Shown: positions 6,472 to 12,403 of the stretch, piece after piece | How positions within the stretch are numbered: position 1 is the first letter of the stretch | Layout of the letters: the number at the start of each line of letters is the position of its first letter | The notes under the pieces: generated by a model | Database searches by the model: none | Seen by the model: the letters and a program-made list of their open reading frames with translations, nothing else | Told to the model about the DNA's origin: nothing | Program-made: the position numbers and the translations under genes | From: an uncultured Oscillospiraceae bacterium | GTDB lineage: Bacteria; Bacillota; Clostridia; Oscillospirales; Oscillospiraceae | DNA length: 14,889 bases | Assembly (NCBI GenBank): GCA_910588105.1 | Contig: CAJUQD010000060.1 | Coordinates: 1 to 14,889, forward strand | Reading direction: 5' to 3'

Positions 6472-7902
6472 TCAATGCCTGGCCGCCAGCAGGGCGGCGC
6501 GCACATCCCACAGCTTTTGGGAGAGGTCTACGTAATAGTTATGGGGGTACTCGAAGCGCTTCACCTCGTCCCAGAGGCTGTCCACCTCCCGCTGGCAGTA
6601 GGCCCGGGACTGCTGGATGGCAGGGATCTGATAGACCAGCTTCCCGCCCTGGAAGATGGGGGCCAGAAGGGGCCGGGCGGTGAAGTCGGACACGGTTTTG
6701 CGCTTCCAGGTGGCCTCCGGGTCGAACAGCTCCAGGGGCTTTGTAAAGTCTGGCTGCTCGTCGTAAACGCAGATGTAGTCGGCCATGGCCTTGCCGGTGG
6801 CGTTCTCAAACAGGCGGTATACCTTCTTGAAGTGGGGGAGGGTCACCTTGGCGGCGTTCTCGCTGATCTTGATCTTGGGCGTGACGGAGCCGTCCGCCTC
6901 CTCAATGGCGGCCAGCTTGTACACCCCGCCGAATACCGGCTCGCTCTTGGAGGTGATGAGCCGCTCGCCCACGCCGAAGGCGTCGATGCGGGCCCCCTGG
7001 GTGATGAGATCCCGGATGATGTACTCGTCCAGCGAGTTGGAGGCCACGATCTTGATGCCGGGCAGCCCCGCCTCGTCCAGCATGGCCCGGGCCTTTTTGG
7101 ACAGGTAGGTCAGGTCTCCCGAGTCGATGCGGATGCCGCCGCTGGTGATGCCCAGCTCCTGGAAGACCCGGATGGCGTTGGGCACGCCGGAGTGGAGGAC
7201 GCTGTAGGTGTCCACCAGCAGGGTGGCGGCGGTGGGGTAGACCTGGCAGTAGGTCTTGAAGGCGGTGTACTCGTCGGGGAACATCTGCACCCAGGAGTGG
7301 GCCATGGTGCCGGTGGCGGGGGTGCCGTACAGCTCGTCGGCCATGGCGCAGGCGGTGCCCCCCGCCCCGGCGATGTAGCTGGCCCGGGCGCCCAGCACCG
7401 CGCCGTCGGAGCCCTGGGCCCGGCGGGAGCCGAATTCGGACACCGGGCGGCCCTGGGCGGCCCGAACGATGCGGTTGGACTTGGTGGCGATGAGGGACTG
7501 GTGGTTCAGGGCCAGCAGGATGTAGGTTTCCACAAACTGGGCCTGGATGGCGGGGGCCCGGACGGTGAGGATGGGCTCCCGGGGGAAGATGGGGGTGCCC
7601 TCGGGCACGGCCCAGATATCGCCGGTGAAGCGGAAGTCCTTCAAATACTCCAGGAATTCCGGGGCGAAGCACCCCTTGCCCCGGAGGTATTCGATGTCCT
7701 CCTGGTCAAAGCGGAGGTTTTGGATGTAGTCGATGACCTGGGGAAGCCCGGCGGCGATGGCGAAGCCGCCCCCGTCGGGGACGCTGCGGAAGAACACGTC
7801 AAAGTAGCACACCCGGTCCTTCAGGCCGGTCTGGAAGTAGCCGTTGCCCATGGTCAGCTCGTAGAAGTCGAACAGCATGGTGTAATTGATGTCGTGTCTC
7901 AT
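6472..7902 (-). CDS. pncB: Nicotinate phosphoribosyltransferase
   Basis: This enzyme joins nicotinate to PRPP, with ATP, to form nicotinate mononucleotide, the entry step of NAD salvage. The 476-residue product has the family opening NYTMLFDFYELTMGNGYF, then EFGSRRAQG (156-164), the catalytic histidine in GTMAHSW (His202), and a PRPP/phosphate-binding region including ASNSLDEYII and FGVGERLITSKSEPVFGGVYK. The start at 7902 is chosen because GGGAGGGA lies 8 bp before it; an in-frame ATG at 7920 overlaps that ribosome site and would have none of its own. It is the first gene of the operon with mtnN and luxS and has a near-consensus promoter. Confidence 0.95.
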   Translation of the reverse strand: MRHDINYTMLFDFYELTMGNGYFQTGLKDRVCYFDVFFRSVPDGGGFAIAAGLPQVIDYIQNLRFDQEDIEYLRGKGCFAPEFLEYLKDFRFTGDIWAVPEGTPIFPREPILTVRAPAIQAQFVETYILLALNHQSLIATKSNRIVRAAQGRPVSEFGSRRAQGSDGAVLGARASYIAGAGGTACAMADELYGTPATGTMAHSWVQMFPDEYTAFKTYCQVYPTAATLLVDTYSVLHSGVPNAIRVFQELGITSGGIRIDSGDLTYLSKKARAMLDEAGLPGIKIVASNSLDEYIIRDLITQGARIDAFGVGERLITSKSEPVFGGVYKLAAIEEADGSVTPKIKISENAAKVTLPHFKKVYRLFENATGKAMADYICVYDEQPDFTKPLELFDPEATWKRKTVSDFTARPLLAPIFQGGKLVYQIPAIQQSRAYCQREVDSLWDEVKRFEYPHNYYVDLSQKLWDVRAALLAARH

Positions 7903-7937
7903 GCGGAGAATCCCTCCCATTGCAAATGCTAGTCTCT

Positions 7938-7966
7938 ATTATATGTTGTCATGACAGTAAAATCAA
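7938..7966 (-). promoter_or_regulatory. Sigma-A promoter of the pncB-mtnN-luxS operon
   Basis: Read on the minus strand, TTGATT (7961-7966) and a perfect TATAAT (7938-7943) are 17 bp apart. Transcription would begin near 7931, about 30 nt upstream of the pncB start. Confidence 0.8.
7947..7956. promoter_or_regulatory. Possible operator inside the pncB promoter
   Basis: The perfect palindrome TGTCATGACA lies in the spacer between the -35 and -10 boxes, where a bound repressor would block polymerase. NAD salvage genes of Firmicutes are often controlled by the nicotinate-responsive repressor NiaR; I cannot confirm that this site fits its motif. Confidence 0.4.
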
Positions 7967-7970
7967 GCCT

Positions 7971-8016
7971 AAAAGCGCTGAGCCGTCGTGAGCAGCGGGC
8001 TAAGGCCGGAGCGGAG
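7971..8016. repeat. 46-bp direct repeat, copy 1
   Basis: This copy begins AAAAGCGCTGAGCCGTCGTG and matches the copy at 8110-8155 at 44 of 46 bases. It holds a small internal stem, CGCTG with CAGCG. Between the copies an inverted repeat, GCAAATTG (8016-8023) with CAATTTGC (8051-8058), is the only other structure. The whole 260-bp stretch 7967-8221 has no gene. Confidence 0.75.
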
Positions 8017-8109
8017 CAAATTGACAGAAGCCACCGAAAGGGGGGCAAGGGCAATTTGCAGAGTCGGAGGACTTAGAACCGCGCAGCGAACAGGCGAAGC
8101 GTGACAACA

Positions 8110-8155
8110 AAAAGCGCTGAGCCGTCGTGAGCAGCGGGCTAAAGCTGGAGCGGAA
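8110..8155. repeat. 46-bp direct repeat, copy 2
   Basis: This is the second copy of the repeat, 139 bp downstream of the first and in the same orientation, with two substitutions. It is immediately followed by the palindromic terminator of rubrerythrin. It may be a REP-like intergenic family; only a genome-wide search would show this. Confidence 0.75.
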
Positions 8156-8163
8156 TAAGACCG

Positions 8164-8199
8164 AAGGAAGCCCCGGATTTATAAATCCGGGGCTTCCTT
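8164..8199 (-). terminator. 36-bp perfect palindrome, terminator after rubrerythrin
   Basis: Bases 8164-8199 form a perfect palindrome centred on 8181.5 (AAGGAAGCCCCGG and its mirror around ATTTATAAAT). It lies 22 bp after the rubrerythrin stop. The following T run is weak on both strands, so termination may be incomplete, and the site could serve both directions. Confidence 0.65.
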
Positions 8200-8221
8200 A
8201 CAGCCAGGGGACGCGCCGGGT

Positions 8222-8857
8222 TCAGCGTCCGGCGGTATAAGGCGCCCAGTCCAATCGGACGAAAAAGTCCTGGCCGTGGCGGCAGACGGGGCAGACCTGG
8301 GGAGCCAGGGACGAGGTAATGATTTCCCCGCAGTTCAGGCACATCCACACCGTCTGGTGGTTGTCCTCGCCGAACAGCGCCCCCCGTTCTAGCAGGTCGG
8401 CCAGCAGCCCGAAGCGGTCTCCGTGGGTCTTTTCAATCTGGGCGATGAGCTCGAACTGCCCGCCGATGAGGTCGAAGCCCTCATTGTGGGCGGTTTTGGC
8501 GAACTGGGCATAGTCGTGCTCAAATTCCTGGTACTCGTTGTGGCGGGCGGCGCGGAGCAGGTCCAGGGTCTTGTCGGACAGGTCGATGGGGTAATTGCCG
8601 TCGATGGTAATGTTCTGCCCGGCGGAGGGCAGCAGCAGGTCGTAGAACACCTTGGCGTGGGCCCGCTCCTGGTCGGCGGTGAACTCGAAGACCCGGGCGG
8701 CCACCTCCAGCTTTTCTTTGCGGGCGGCGGAGGCGGCGATGGTGTAGCGGTTGCGGGCCTGGCTCTCCCCGGCGAAGGAGCGCATCAGGTTTTCCCGGGT
8801 CTTGCTCTTCATGAAGTCCACATTGCCCTTGTGGTAGTTTTCGTAAGCGTTTGGCAT
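8222..8857 (-). CDS. rbr: Rubrerythrin
   Basis: Rubrerythrin reduces hydrogen peroxide in anaerobes with electrons from NADH via rubredoxin-type carriers. The 211-residue product has the N-terminal four-helix di-iron domain and a C-terminal rubredoxin-like domain. Di-iron ligands are visible in AGESQARNRY (Glu31), DQERAHAKVF (Glu64, His67), EYQEFEHDYA (from Glu108) and EKTHGDRF (Glu142, His145). The rubredoxin-like iron site is CLNC (Cys173, Cys176) and CPVC (Cys189, Cys192). The start at 8857 is fixed by GGAGGG nearby; a much longer open frame upstream in the same frame overlaps ribU and is not real. It is probably a single-gene unit, given its own terminator and the spacing from ribU. The organism is therefore likely a strict anaerobe. 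Confidence 0.95.
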   Translation of the reverse strand: MPNAYENYHKGNVDFMKSKTRENLMRSFAGESQARNRYTIAASAARKEKLEVAARVFEFTADQERAHAKVFYDLLLPSAGQNITIDGNYPIDLSDKTLDLLRAARHNEYQEFEHDYAQFAKTAHNEGFDLIGGQFELIAQIEKTHGDRFGLLADLLERGALFGEDNHQTVWMCLNCGEIITSSLAPQVCPVCRHGQDFFVRLDWAPYTAGR

Positions 8858-8867
8858 GGCGATCCCT

Positions 8868-8881
8868 CCAAATGTATTTGG
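8868..8881. promoter_or_regulatory. Possible operator or hairpin at the rubrerythrin ribosome site
   Basis: The inverted repeat CCAAAT-GT-ATTTGG directly abuts and partly covers the GGAGGG ribosome site of rbr. It could bind a redox- or peroxide-sensing repressor or mask the ribosome site in RNA. It does not match the PerR or Rex consensus as I know them. Confidence 0.3.
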
Positions 8882-8940
8882 TAGGGGTAGTATGCCCGGT
8901 TTTGGGAAAAACTTGCGCGGGCGGTGAGAAAAACGGGCCG

Positions 8941-9483
8941 TCAGGTTTGCTGTGGGCGGGCGCGGCGCAGCGCGGCGGCAAGGGGCTTGTATAAAAGCAT
9001 GGTGATGGCGGCGTTCAGCCCGCCTTTGATGAAATTGAAGGGCAGAAAAACCGGGAGGAGCAGCTGGGCCACAGCCTGCCTTGAACAACCCATGTAGACG
9101 GGGGCGACCAGGTAATTCCAGGACAGCATGACGCAGACCATACATCCCCATCCACACAAAAGCCCGGCGGCGGCGCCTGGGGCCGTCTGCCTCCTTTTGT
9201 AAAGGAGGGAGGCCGTACAGGCGAAGGAACAGCTGGAAATAACGTTCATAAAGAGGCCCCACAGGCCGGTTTCGCTGATGGTGAACAGCTCGGCTAAGGA
9301 GACCGCCAGGGCGATGGCAAAGGAGGCGGACGGGCCGAAGGCAAAGCCTCCGATGGCAATGATAACGTCCTTGGGGTCGTACTTCAAAAAGAGCACCAGT
9401 GGGACCTGCCCCACGGCGGTGGCAGCGTAGGCCAGGGCGCAGAGCATTCCCATTGCCGCGATGGTTTTTGTTTTTCCGTTCAT
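8941..9483 (-). CDS. ribU: Riboflavin ECF transporter substrate-binding subunit RibU
   Basis: RibU is the membrane S component that captures riboflavin and works with the shared EcfAA'T energising module, which is not in this window. The 180-residue product is very hydrophobic, with about six helices. It carries the RibU-type segment LVLFLKYDPKDVIIAIGGFAFGP (about 29-51), in which K-Y-D-P-K-D and the GGFAFGP turn are typical of the family. The start at 9483 is set by AGGAGG (9492-9497); an in-frame ATG 42 bp upstream lies in the leader terminator. The assignment to riboflavin rather than another vitamin is strongly supported by the FMN riboswitch in its leader. Confidence 0.92.
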   Translation of the reverse strand: MNGKTKTIAAMGMLCALAYAATAVGQVPLVLFLKYDPKDVIIAIGGFAFGPSASFAIALAVSLAELFTISETGLWGLFMNVISSCSFACTASLLYKRRQTAPGAAAGLLCGWGCMVCVMLSWNYLVAPVYMGCSRQAVAQLLLPVFLPFNFIKGGLNAAITMLLYKPLAAALRRARPQQT

Positions 9484-9499
9484 AAATAAAGACCTCCTG

Positions 9500-9545
9500 A
9501 AAAAATTCACGCCCGAACGCGGCAAAATGCCGTTCAGGCGTGAAA
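9500..9545 (-). terminator. Riboswitch-controlled terminator in the ribU leader
   Basis: On the minus strand, a long stem (TTCACGCC... at 9538-9545 pairing with GGGCGTGAA at 9505-9513, closed by GGCA/TGCC around TTT) runs into six U residues at 9500-9505. The last U is two bases from the AGGAGG ribosome site of ribU. This is the expected off-state structure when FMN is bound. Confidence 0.85.
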
Positions 9546-9636
9546 GGATCCAGGTGTGCCGGATATGTCAGCAGGGCATCGGGCGCGGGGAAAAAGAGCG
9601 CAGACAGCCAATGATCCCACTGGCTGTTCCAGCACA

Positions 9637-9750
9637 CCTTCTTCGAATCCAGACTATCACTGTCGGTTTTGGAATTACGCCAAATCAGCGCTTGTGCGCT
9701 CGCGGACTGTACCGCCGATCGGGAATTTCACCCTGCCCTGAAGACATTAC
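9637..9750 (-). ncRNA. FMN riboswitch (RFN element)
   Basis: On the minus strand the conserved blocks of the FMN aptamer appear in order: CTTCAGGGCAGGGTGAAATT near the 5' end, CGGCGGTA-CAGTCCGCGAGC, a variable stem, GATTTGGCGTAATTCCAAA, CCGACAGTGATAGTCTGGAT and a closing GAAGAAGG. They lie just downstream of the ribU promoter. The aptamer senses FMN and would stop transcription of the riboflavin importer when FMN is plentiful. Between aptamer and terminator a further stem, ACAGCCA (9604-9610) with TGGCTGT (9621-9627), belongs to the expression platform. Confidence 0.95.
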
Positions 9751-9772
9751 CACTATTCAGTTGTGTATAATC

Positions 9773-9801
9773 AGTATATCAAATTGGACAGGCCGTGTCA
9801 A
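9773..9801 (-). promoter_or_regulatory. Sigma-A promoter of ribU
   Basis: On the minus strand a perfect TTGACA (9796-9801) and TATACT (9773-9778) are 17 bp apart, giving a start near 9766 and a leader of about 280 nt that holds the riboswitch. It is divergent from dpaA. Confidence 0.9.
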
Positions 9802-9818
9802 CGGAAAACCGGGCAGTC

Positions 9819-9845
9819 ACCCACCCTCCCCGGCGGGAATACACT
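9819..9845 (+). promoter_or_regulatory. Possible sigma-K/sigma-E promoter of dpaAB
   Basis: ACC (9819-9821), 16 bp, then AATACACT (9838-9845) fits the mother-cell pattern AC-N16-CATAnnnT with one mismatch. Start of transcription would fall near 9852, 30 nt before dpaA. Mother-cell expression is what is known for dipicolinate synthase. The elements are short, so chance is a real possibility. Confidence 0.35.
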
Positions 9846-9881
9846 GGACTGATGACGAACATCGGACAGGAGGGGTTTCAA

Positions 9882-10745
9882 ATGCTGCGGGCGAAAAACA
9901 TCTGGGTGGCGGGGGGCGATCCCCGGCAGGCGGCGCTGGCAGCGCTGCTGGCTGACGACGGCCACAGCGTACATACCTACGCGCTGGAGCGGGGGGAGGG
10001 GACGGCCTGCGAGCCGTCCATGGCGGGGGCGGACCGGGCGGACTGCGTGGTACTTCCCCTCCCGGCGGCGGGACCGGACGGGCGGCTCAACGCCCCCCTG
10101 GCGGCGAAGGGCCACGAGCTGGAGGAGGTGCTGGACGCCCTGCGCCCCGGCCAGCTGGTGTGCGCCGGGATGGCGGGGGAGGGGCTGGAAGGGATGGCCC
10201 GGGAGCGGGGCCTGGTCCTCCGGGACTATTTCGCCCGGGAGGAGCTGGCGGTGATGAACGCGGTGCCCACCGCCGAAGGCGCCCTCCAGATTGCCATGGA
10301 GGAGCTGCCCATCACCATCCACGACGCCCGGGCGCTGGTGATCGGCTTTGGGCGGCTGGGCCGGGCGCTGGCCCCCCGGCTGCGCGCGCTGGGGGCGCGG
10401 GTGTGGGTGTGCGCACGGCGGTATGAGCAGCGGGCTGCCGCCGAGAGCATGGGGCTGGGCAGCGAGGGGACAGACCGCCTCCCCGACTGGCTTTGCAGCT
10501 ACGACCTGGTGTTCAACACCGTGCCCGCCCAGGTGCTTGGGGTGGAGGAGCTGGCCGCCCTCAAGGAGCGCGCCCTGGTGATCGACCTTGCCTCCCGGCC
10601 CGGCGGGGTGGATATGGACGCCGCCGCTGCCCTGGGGGTGCGGGTCATCTGGGCCCTGTCCCTGCCGGGGAAGGTGGCCCCGGTCACCTCGGGGCGGTAC
10701 ATCAAGAACACCATTTATCATATCATGGAGGAATCAGACCTGTGA
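9882..10745 (+). CDS. dpaA: Dipicolinate synthase subunit A
   Basis: With DpaB it oxidises dihydrodipicolinate, a lysine-pathway intermediate, to dipicolinic acid, which is loaded with calcium into the spore core. The 287-residue product has an N-terminal dipicolinate-synthase domain and an NAD(P)-binding Rossmann domain with ALVIGFGRLGRAL (GFGRLG at 155-160). Further landmarks are EELAVMNAVPTAEGALQIAM (120-139) and DLASRPGGVD near the C-terminus, ending with RVIWALSLPGKVAP and SGRYI. The start at 9882 is chosen because AGGAGG lies 8 bp upstream; 29 extra in-frame residues before it have no such site. It overlaps dpaB by 4 bp. Confidence 0.95.
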   Translation: MLRAKNIWVAGGDPRQAALAALLADDGHSVHTYALERGEGTACEPSMAGADRADCVVLPLPAAGPDGRLNAPLAAKGHELEEVLDALRPGQLVCAGMAGEGLEGMARERGLVLRDYFAREELAVMNAVPTAEGALQIAMEELPITIHDARALVIGFGRLGRALAPRLRALGARVWVCARRYEQRAAAESMGLGSEGTDRLPDWLCSYDLVFNTVPAQVLGVEELAALKERALVIDLASRPGGVDMDAAAALGVRVIWALSLPGKVAPVTSGRYIKNTIYHIMEESDL

Positions 10746-11212
10746 ATCTCAAAGAATTGCGTGTGGGTTTCGCTTTCTGCGGGTCCTTCTGCACCATGTC
10801 CCAGGCGCTGGACGCCCTGGAACAGACCGCCGCCCGGTTCGGGCCGGTGACCCCCATCGTGTCTGAGACGGCGGCGTCCACCGACACCCGCTTCGGCGCG
10901 GCCCACGACTTCATGCGGGAGATGGAACGCATCTGCGGCAGGCGGGTGGTTTCCACGGTGGCCGGGGCGGAGCCCATCGGTCCCAAGGGGCTGCTGGACG
11001 TGCTGGTAATCTGCCCCTGCACCGGCAACACCCTGGCCAAGCTGGCCCACGGGGTCACCGACACCTCGGTGACCATGGCCGCCAAGGCCCACCTGCGCAA
11101 CGGCAGGCCCCTGGTGGTGGCGGTATCCACCAACGACGGCCTGGGCGCGTCCGCCCCCAACCTAGGGATCCTTCTCAACCGAAAGCATGTGTTTTTAGAG
11201 ACACACCGATAA
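10742..11212 (+). CDS. dpaB: Dipicolinate synthase subunit B, 3'-truncated by a mobile element
   Basis: DpaB is the flavoprotein-like partner of DpaA (B. subtilis SpoVFB, about 200 residues). It starts at a GTG overlapping the dpaA stop (GTGA), with GGAGG 9 bp upstream. The first 151 residues are typical: VGFAFCGSFCT, TDTRFG, AEPIGPKGLLDVL, CPCTGNTLAKLA, TDTSVTMAAKAHLRNGRP and VAVSTNDGLGASAPNLGILL. After KHVF (148-151) the family continues with a conserved 'PFGQDDP...KP.S..A' region of about 45 residues, but here the frame reads LETHR and stops. The lost part is found in no frame downstream. The breakpoint is therefore about 11192-11197. The truncated protein is probably inactive unless the element is excised. 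Confidence 0.88.
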   Translation: MNLKELRVGFAFCGSFCTMSQALDALEQTAARFGPVTPIVSETAASTDTRFGAAHDFMREMERICGRRVVSTVAGAEPIGPKGLLDVLVICPCTGNTLAKLAHGVTDTSVTMAAKAHLRNGRPLVVAVSTNDGLGASAPNLGILLNRKHVFLETHR

Positions 11213-11321
11213 GGGTGGACAAACGGAAAAGGCACAACGCATAGTCTCTGATACCTGTTACACAGTAAGCAATAGCGCCACCGAGCGCCATCTGCAAGCG
11301 GCCATGGACAAACGCAACTAA
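11199..11321 (+). other. Open frame running up to the junction; possible 3' end of an element gene
   Basis: A 40-residue frame ending VSNSATERHLQAAMDKRN before TAA (11319-11321) opens at the element/dpaB junction; the stop before it (TAG, 11196-11198) spans the junction itself. Its hydrophilic, helix-like composition resembles a protein C-terminus. If the element circularises, this frame would join whatever lies at the right end. It has no start codon or ribosome site here. I do not recognise the sequence. Confidence 0.3.
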
Positions 11322-11803
11322 GTTTGCATTCTGCCCATGGTCGTTTTATTTTACCTGATTCACCGTCAAAAAAGTGCCTCGTTATAAAGTTTGTCGTTTT
11401 TGGATATATGAGGGTAGCAGTAGCCGCACAGCCGCTTAAAGCTATTGCCGCCCCTGCTTTTATCGCTCCCGTTCGCGTGATTTGCCAAAGGCCGGGGGTG
11501 ATTCAATCCGCATGAGGATTGACAGGGGCAAGCCGGAACCTGGAACGCCGTCCGCAAAAGGACATGGCGCGAAACCAGCAAACCAACAGCGGCGCAAACC
11601 GGGACAGTGGGCCTCGCTCCGGGGTATCGCTCCCGGTTTCCCAACTGGCCCGGCCAGTCCGGGAAGCCAGGGGCGATACTTCGCGGGGATTGCTTAACGG
11701 TTTGGCCCTGGTGGGCCAAGCCCTACAATCCCCGCCCCTCCGCTCGGCCCCGTGCGCGGGGAGGGAGCGCGTACCACCCAGCGTCACAGAAAGGAGTTGT
11801 TGC
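11322..11803 (+). other. Gene-free leader region of the element
   Basis: This 480-bp stretch carries no credible gene. It begins with a less GC-rich part (11322-11420). A short inverted repeat TCAATCC (11503-11509) / GGATTGA (11516-11522) follows, then the hairpin cluster listed separately and the ribosome site of the next gene. A 71-codon open frame at 11482-11697 runs through the first hairpin and has no clear ribosome site. The layout suggests an origin of transfer or replication, or a regulatory leader. Confidence 0.5.
11624..11769. repeat. Cluster of three successive large hairpins
   Basis: Hairpin 1 (11624-11679) pairs GTATCGC with GCGATAC and continues almost unbroken for about 25 bp to the tip CTGGCC-C-GGCCAG at 11651. 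Hairpin 2 (11683-11735) has outer arms GCGGGGATTG / CAATCCCCGC and a separate inner stem TTGGCCC-TGGT-GGGCCAA. Hairpin 3 (11741-11769) pairs CGCTC / GAGCG outside and CCCCG / CGGGG inside. They are spaced by 3 and 5 bp. None is followed by a T tract, so they do not look like terminators. Confidence 0.8.
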
Positions 11804-12403
11804 ATGGCAAAAAAGCATATCCAAAATATCTATCCCCGCGACAGGAACGCGCTAACCACCCTCGCAAAATGTGGCTACACCACACATGAGCAGCTACGGG
11901 AGTTTTTGCGCGATAAACGGATTTCCGGGTACTGCAAAGATGGGCTGATTGAAAAATCAGTCTACAGCCAGCCTGGGGGCAAGGGCCAGGATAAAACGGT
12001 ATATCACCTGACCTCTAAGGGGCGGGATTTATGCCGCCGCGAACTGTCTATTGACCACATATACAGCGCCCAGAACCCGGCCCATGATTTGCCGCTGACC
12101 ACCCGCTACCTGTCCCTGACCGAGCATGAGCGGGCCACCTGGAAAACCGAAACCCAATGCCGGGATATACTGCTCGGCCACATCAGGCAGTTGAGAAACC
12201 AGGGCGAGGAAGAACGGGCGGGGGAATTGTGGGAGAAAATGCGGGAGGGTCGCATATCCATGCCTGACGCTCTCTATACGGCCTCTGGCGGCGTTTCTAT
12301 GGCGTTCGAGGTCGTGACGGATAGTTATGGTCAAGCGGAGATAGAGGCCAAGGAAGAGGCCGCAGAGGCCCTTGACGCGCAGATTGAATTTTGTAGAGCA
12401 TGA
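11804..12403 (+). CDS. Winged-helix DNA-binding protein (replication-relaxation-like)
   Basis: The 199-residue product begins MAKKHIQNIYPRDRNALTTL. Its first 85 residues read as a winged helix: helices around 12-22 and 27-36 (THEQLREFLRD), a recognition region near ISGYCKDGLI, and a wing/strand KTVYHLTSKGRDLCRREL. The 'Y-LT-KG' strand is typical of replication-relaxation and related proteins of Clostridial mobile elements. The C-terminal half is charged and helical (HIRQLRNQGEEERAGELWEK), perhaps for self-association. AAGGAG lies 7 bp before the ATG. It is the first gene after the hairpin cluster, which it may bind, and overlaps the next gene by 4 bp. The role in replication, transfer or repression is inferred only. 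Confidence 0.75.
   Translation: MAKKHIQNIYPRDRNALTTLAKCGYTTHEQLREFLRDKRISGYCKDGLIEKSVYSQPGGKGQDKTVYHLTSKGRDLCRRELSIDHIYSAQNPAHDLPLTTRYLSLTEHERATWKTETQCRDILLGHIRQLRNQGEEERAGELWEKMREGRISMPDALYTASGGVSMAFEVVTDSYGQAEIEAKEEAAEALDAQIEFCRA

Noticed and set aside
6196..7932. 578-codon open frame on the plus strand
   Set aside because: It is the shadow of pncB and mtnN on the opposite strand, rich in Gly, Val, His and Asp as expected from GC-rich antisense.
7971..8155. CRISPR array
   Set aside because: There are only two copies with a 93-bp gap, and no further regular repeats or cas genes.
8858..9637. Long open frame fused upstream of rubrerythrin
   Set aside because: It runs antisense-frame through ribU and its leader; rubrerythrin starts at 8857 with its own GGAGGG.
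11482..11697. 71-codon open frame in the element leader
   Set aside because: It has no clear ribosome site and runs through a near-perfect hairpin whose pairing better explains the sequence. Related frames may appear in databases only because the DNA is conserved.
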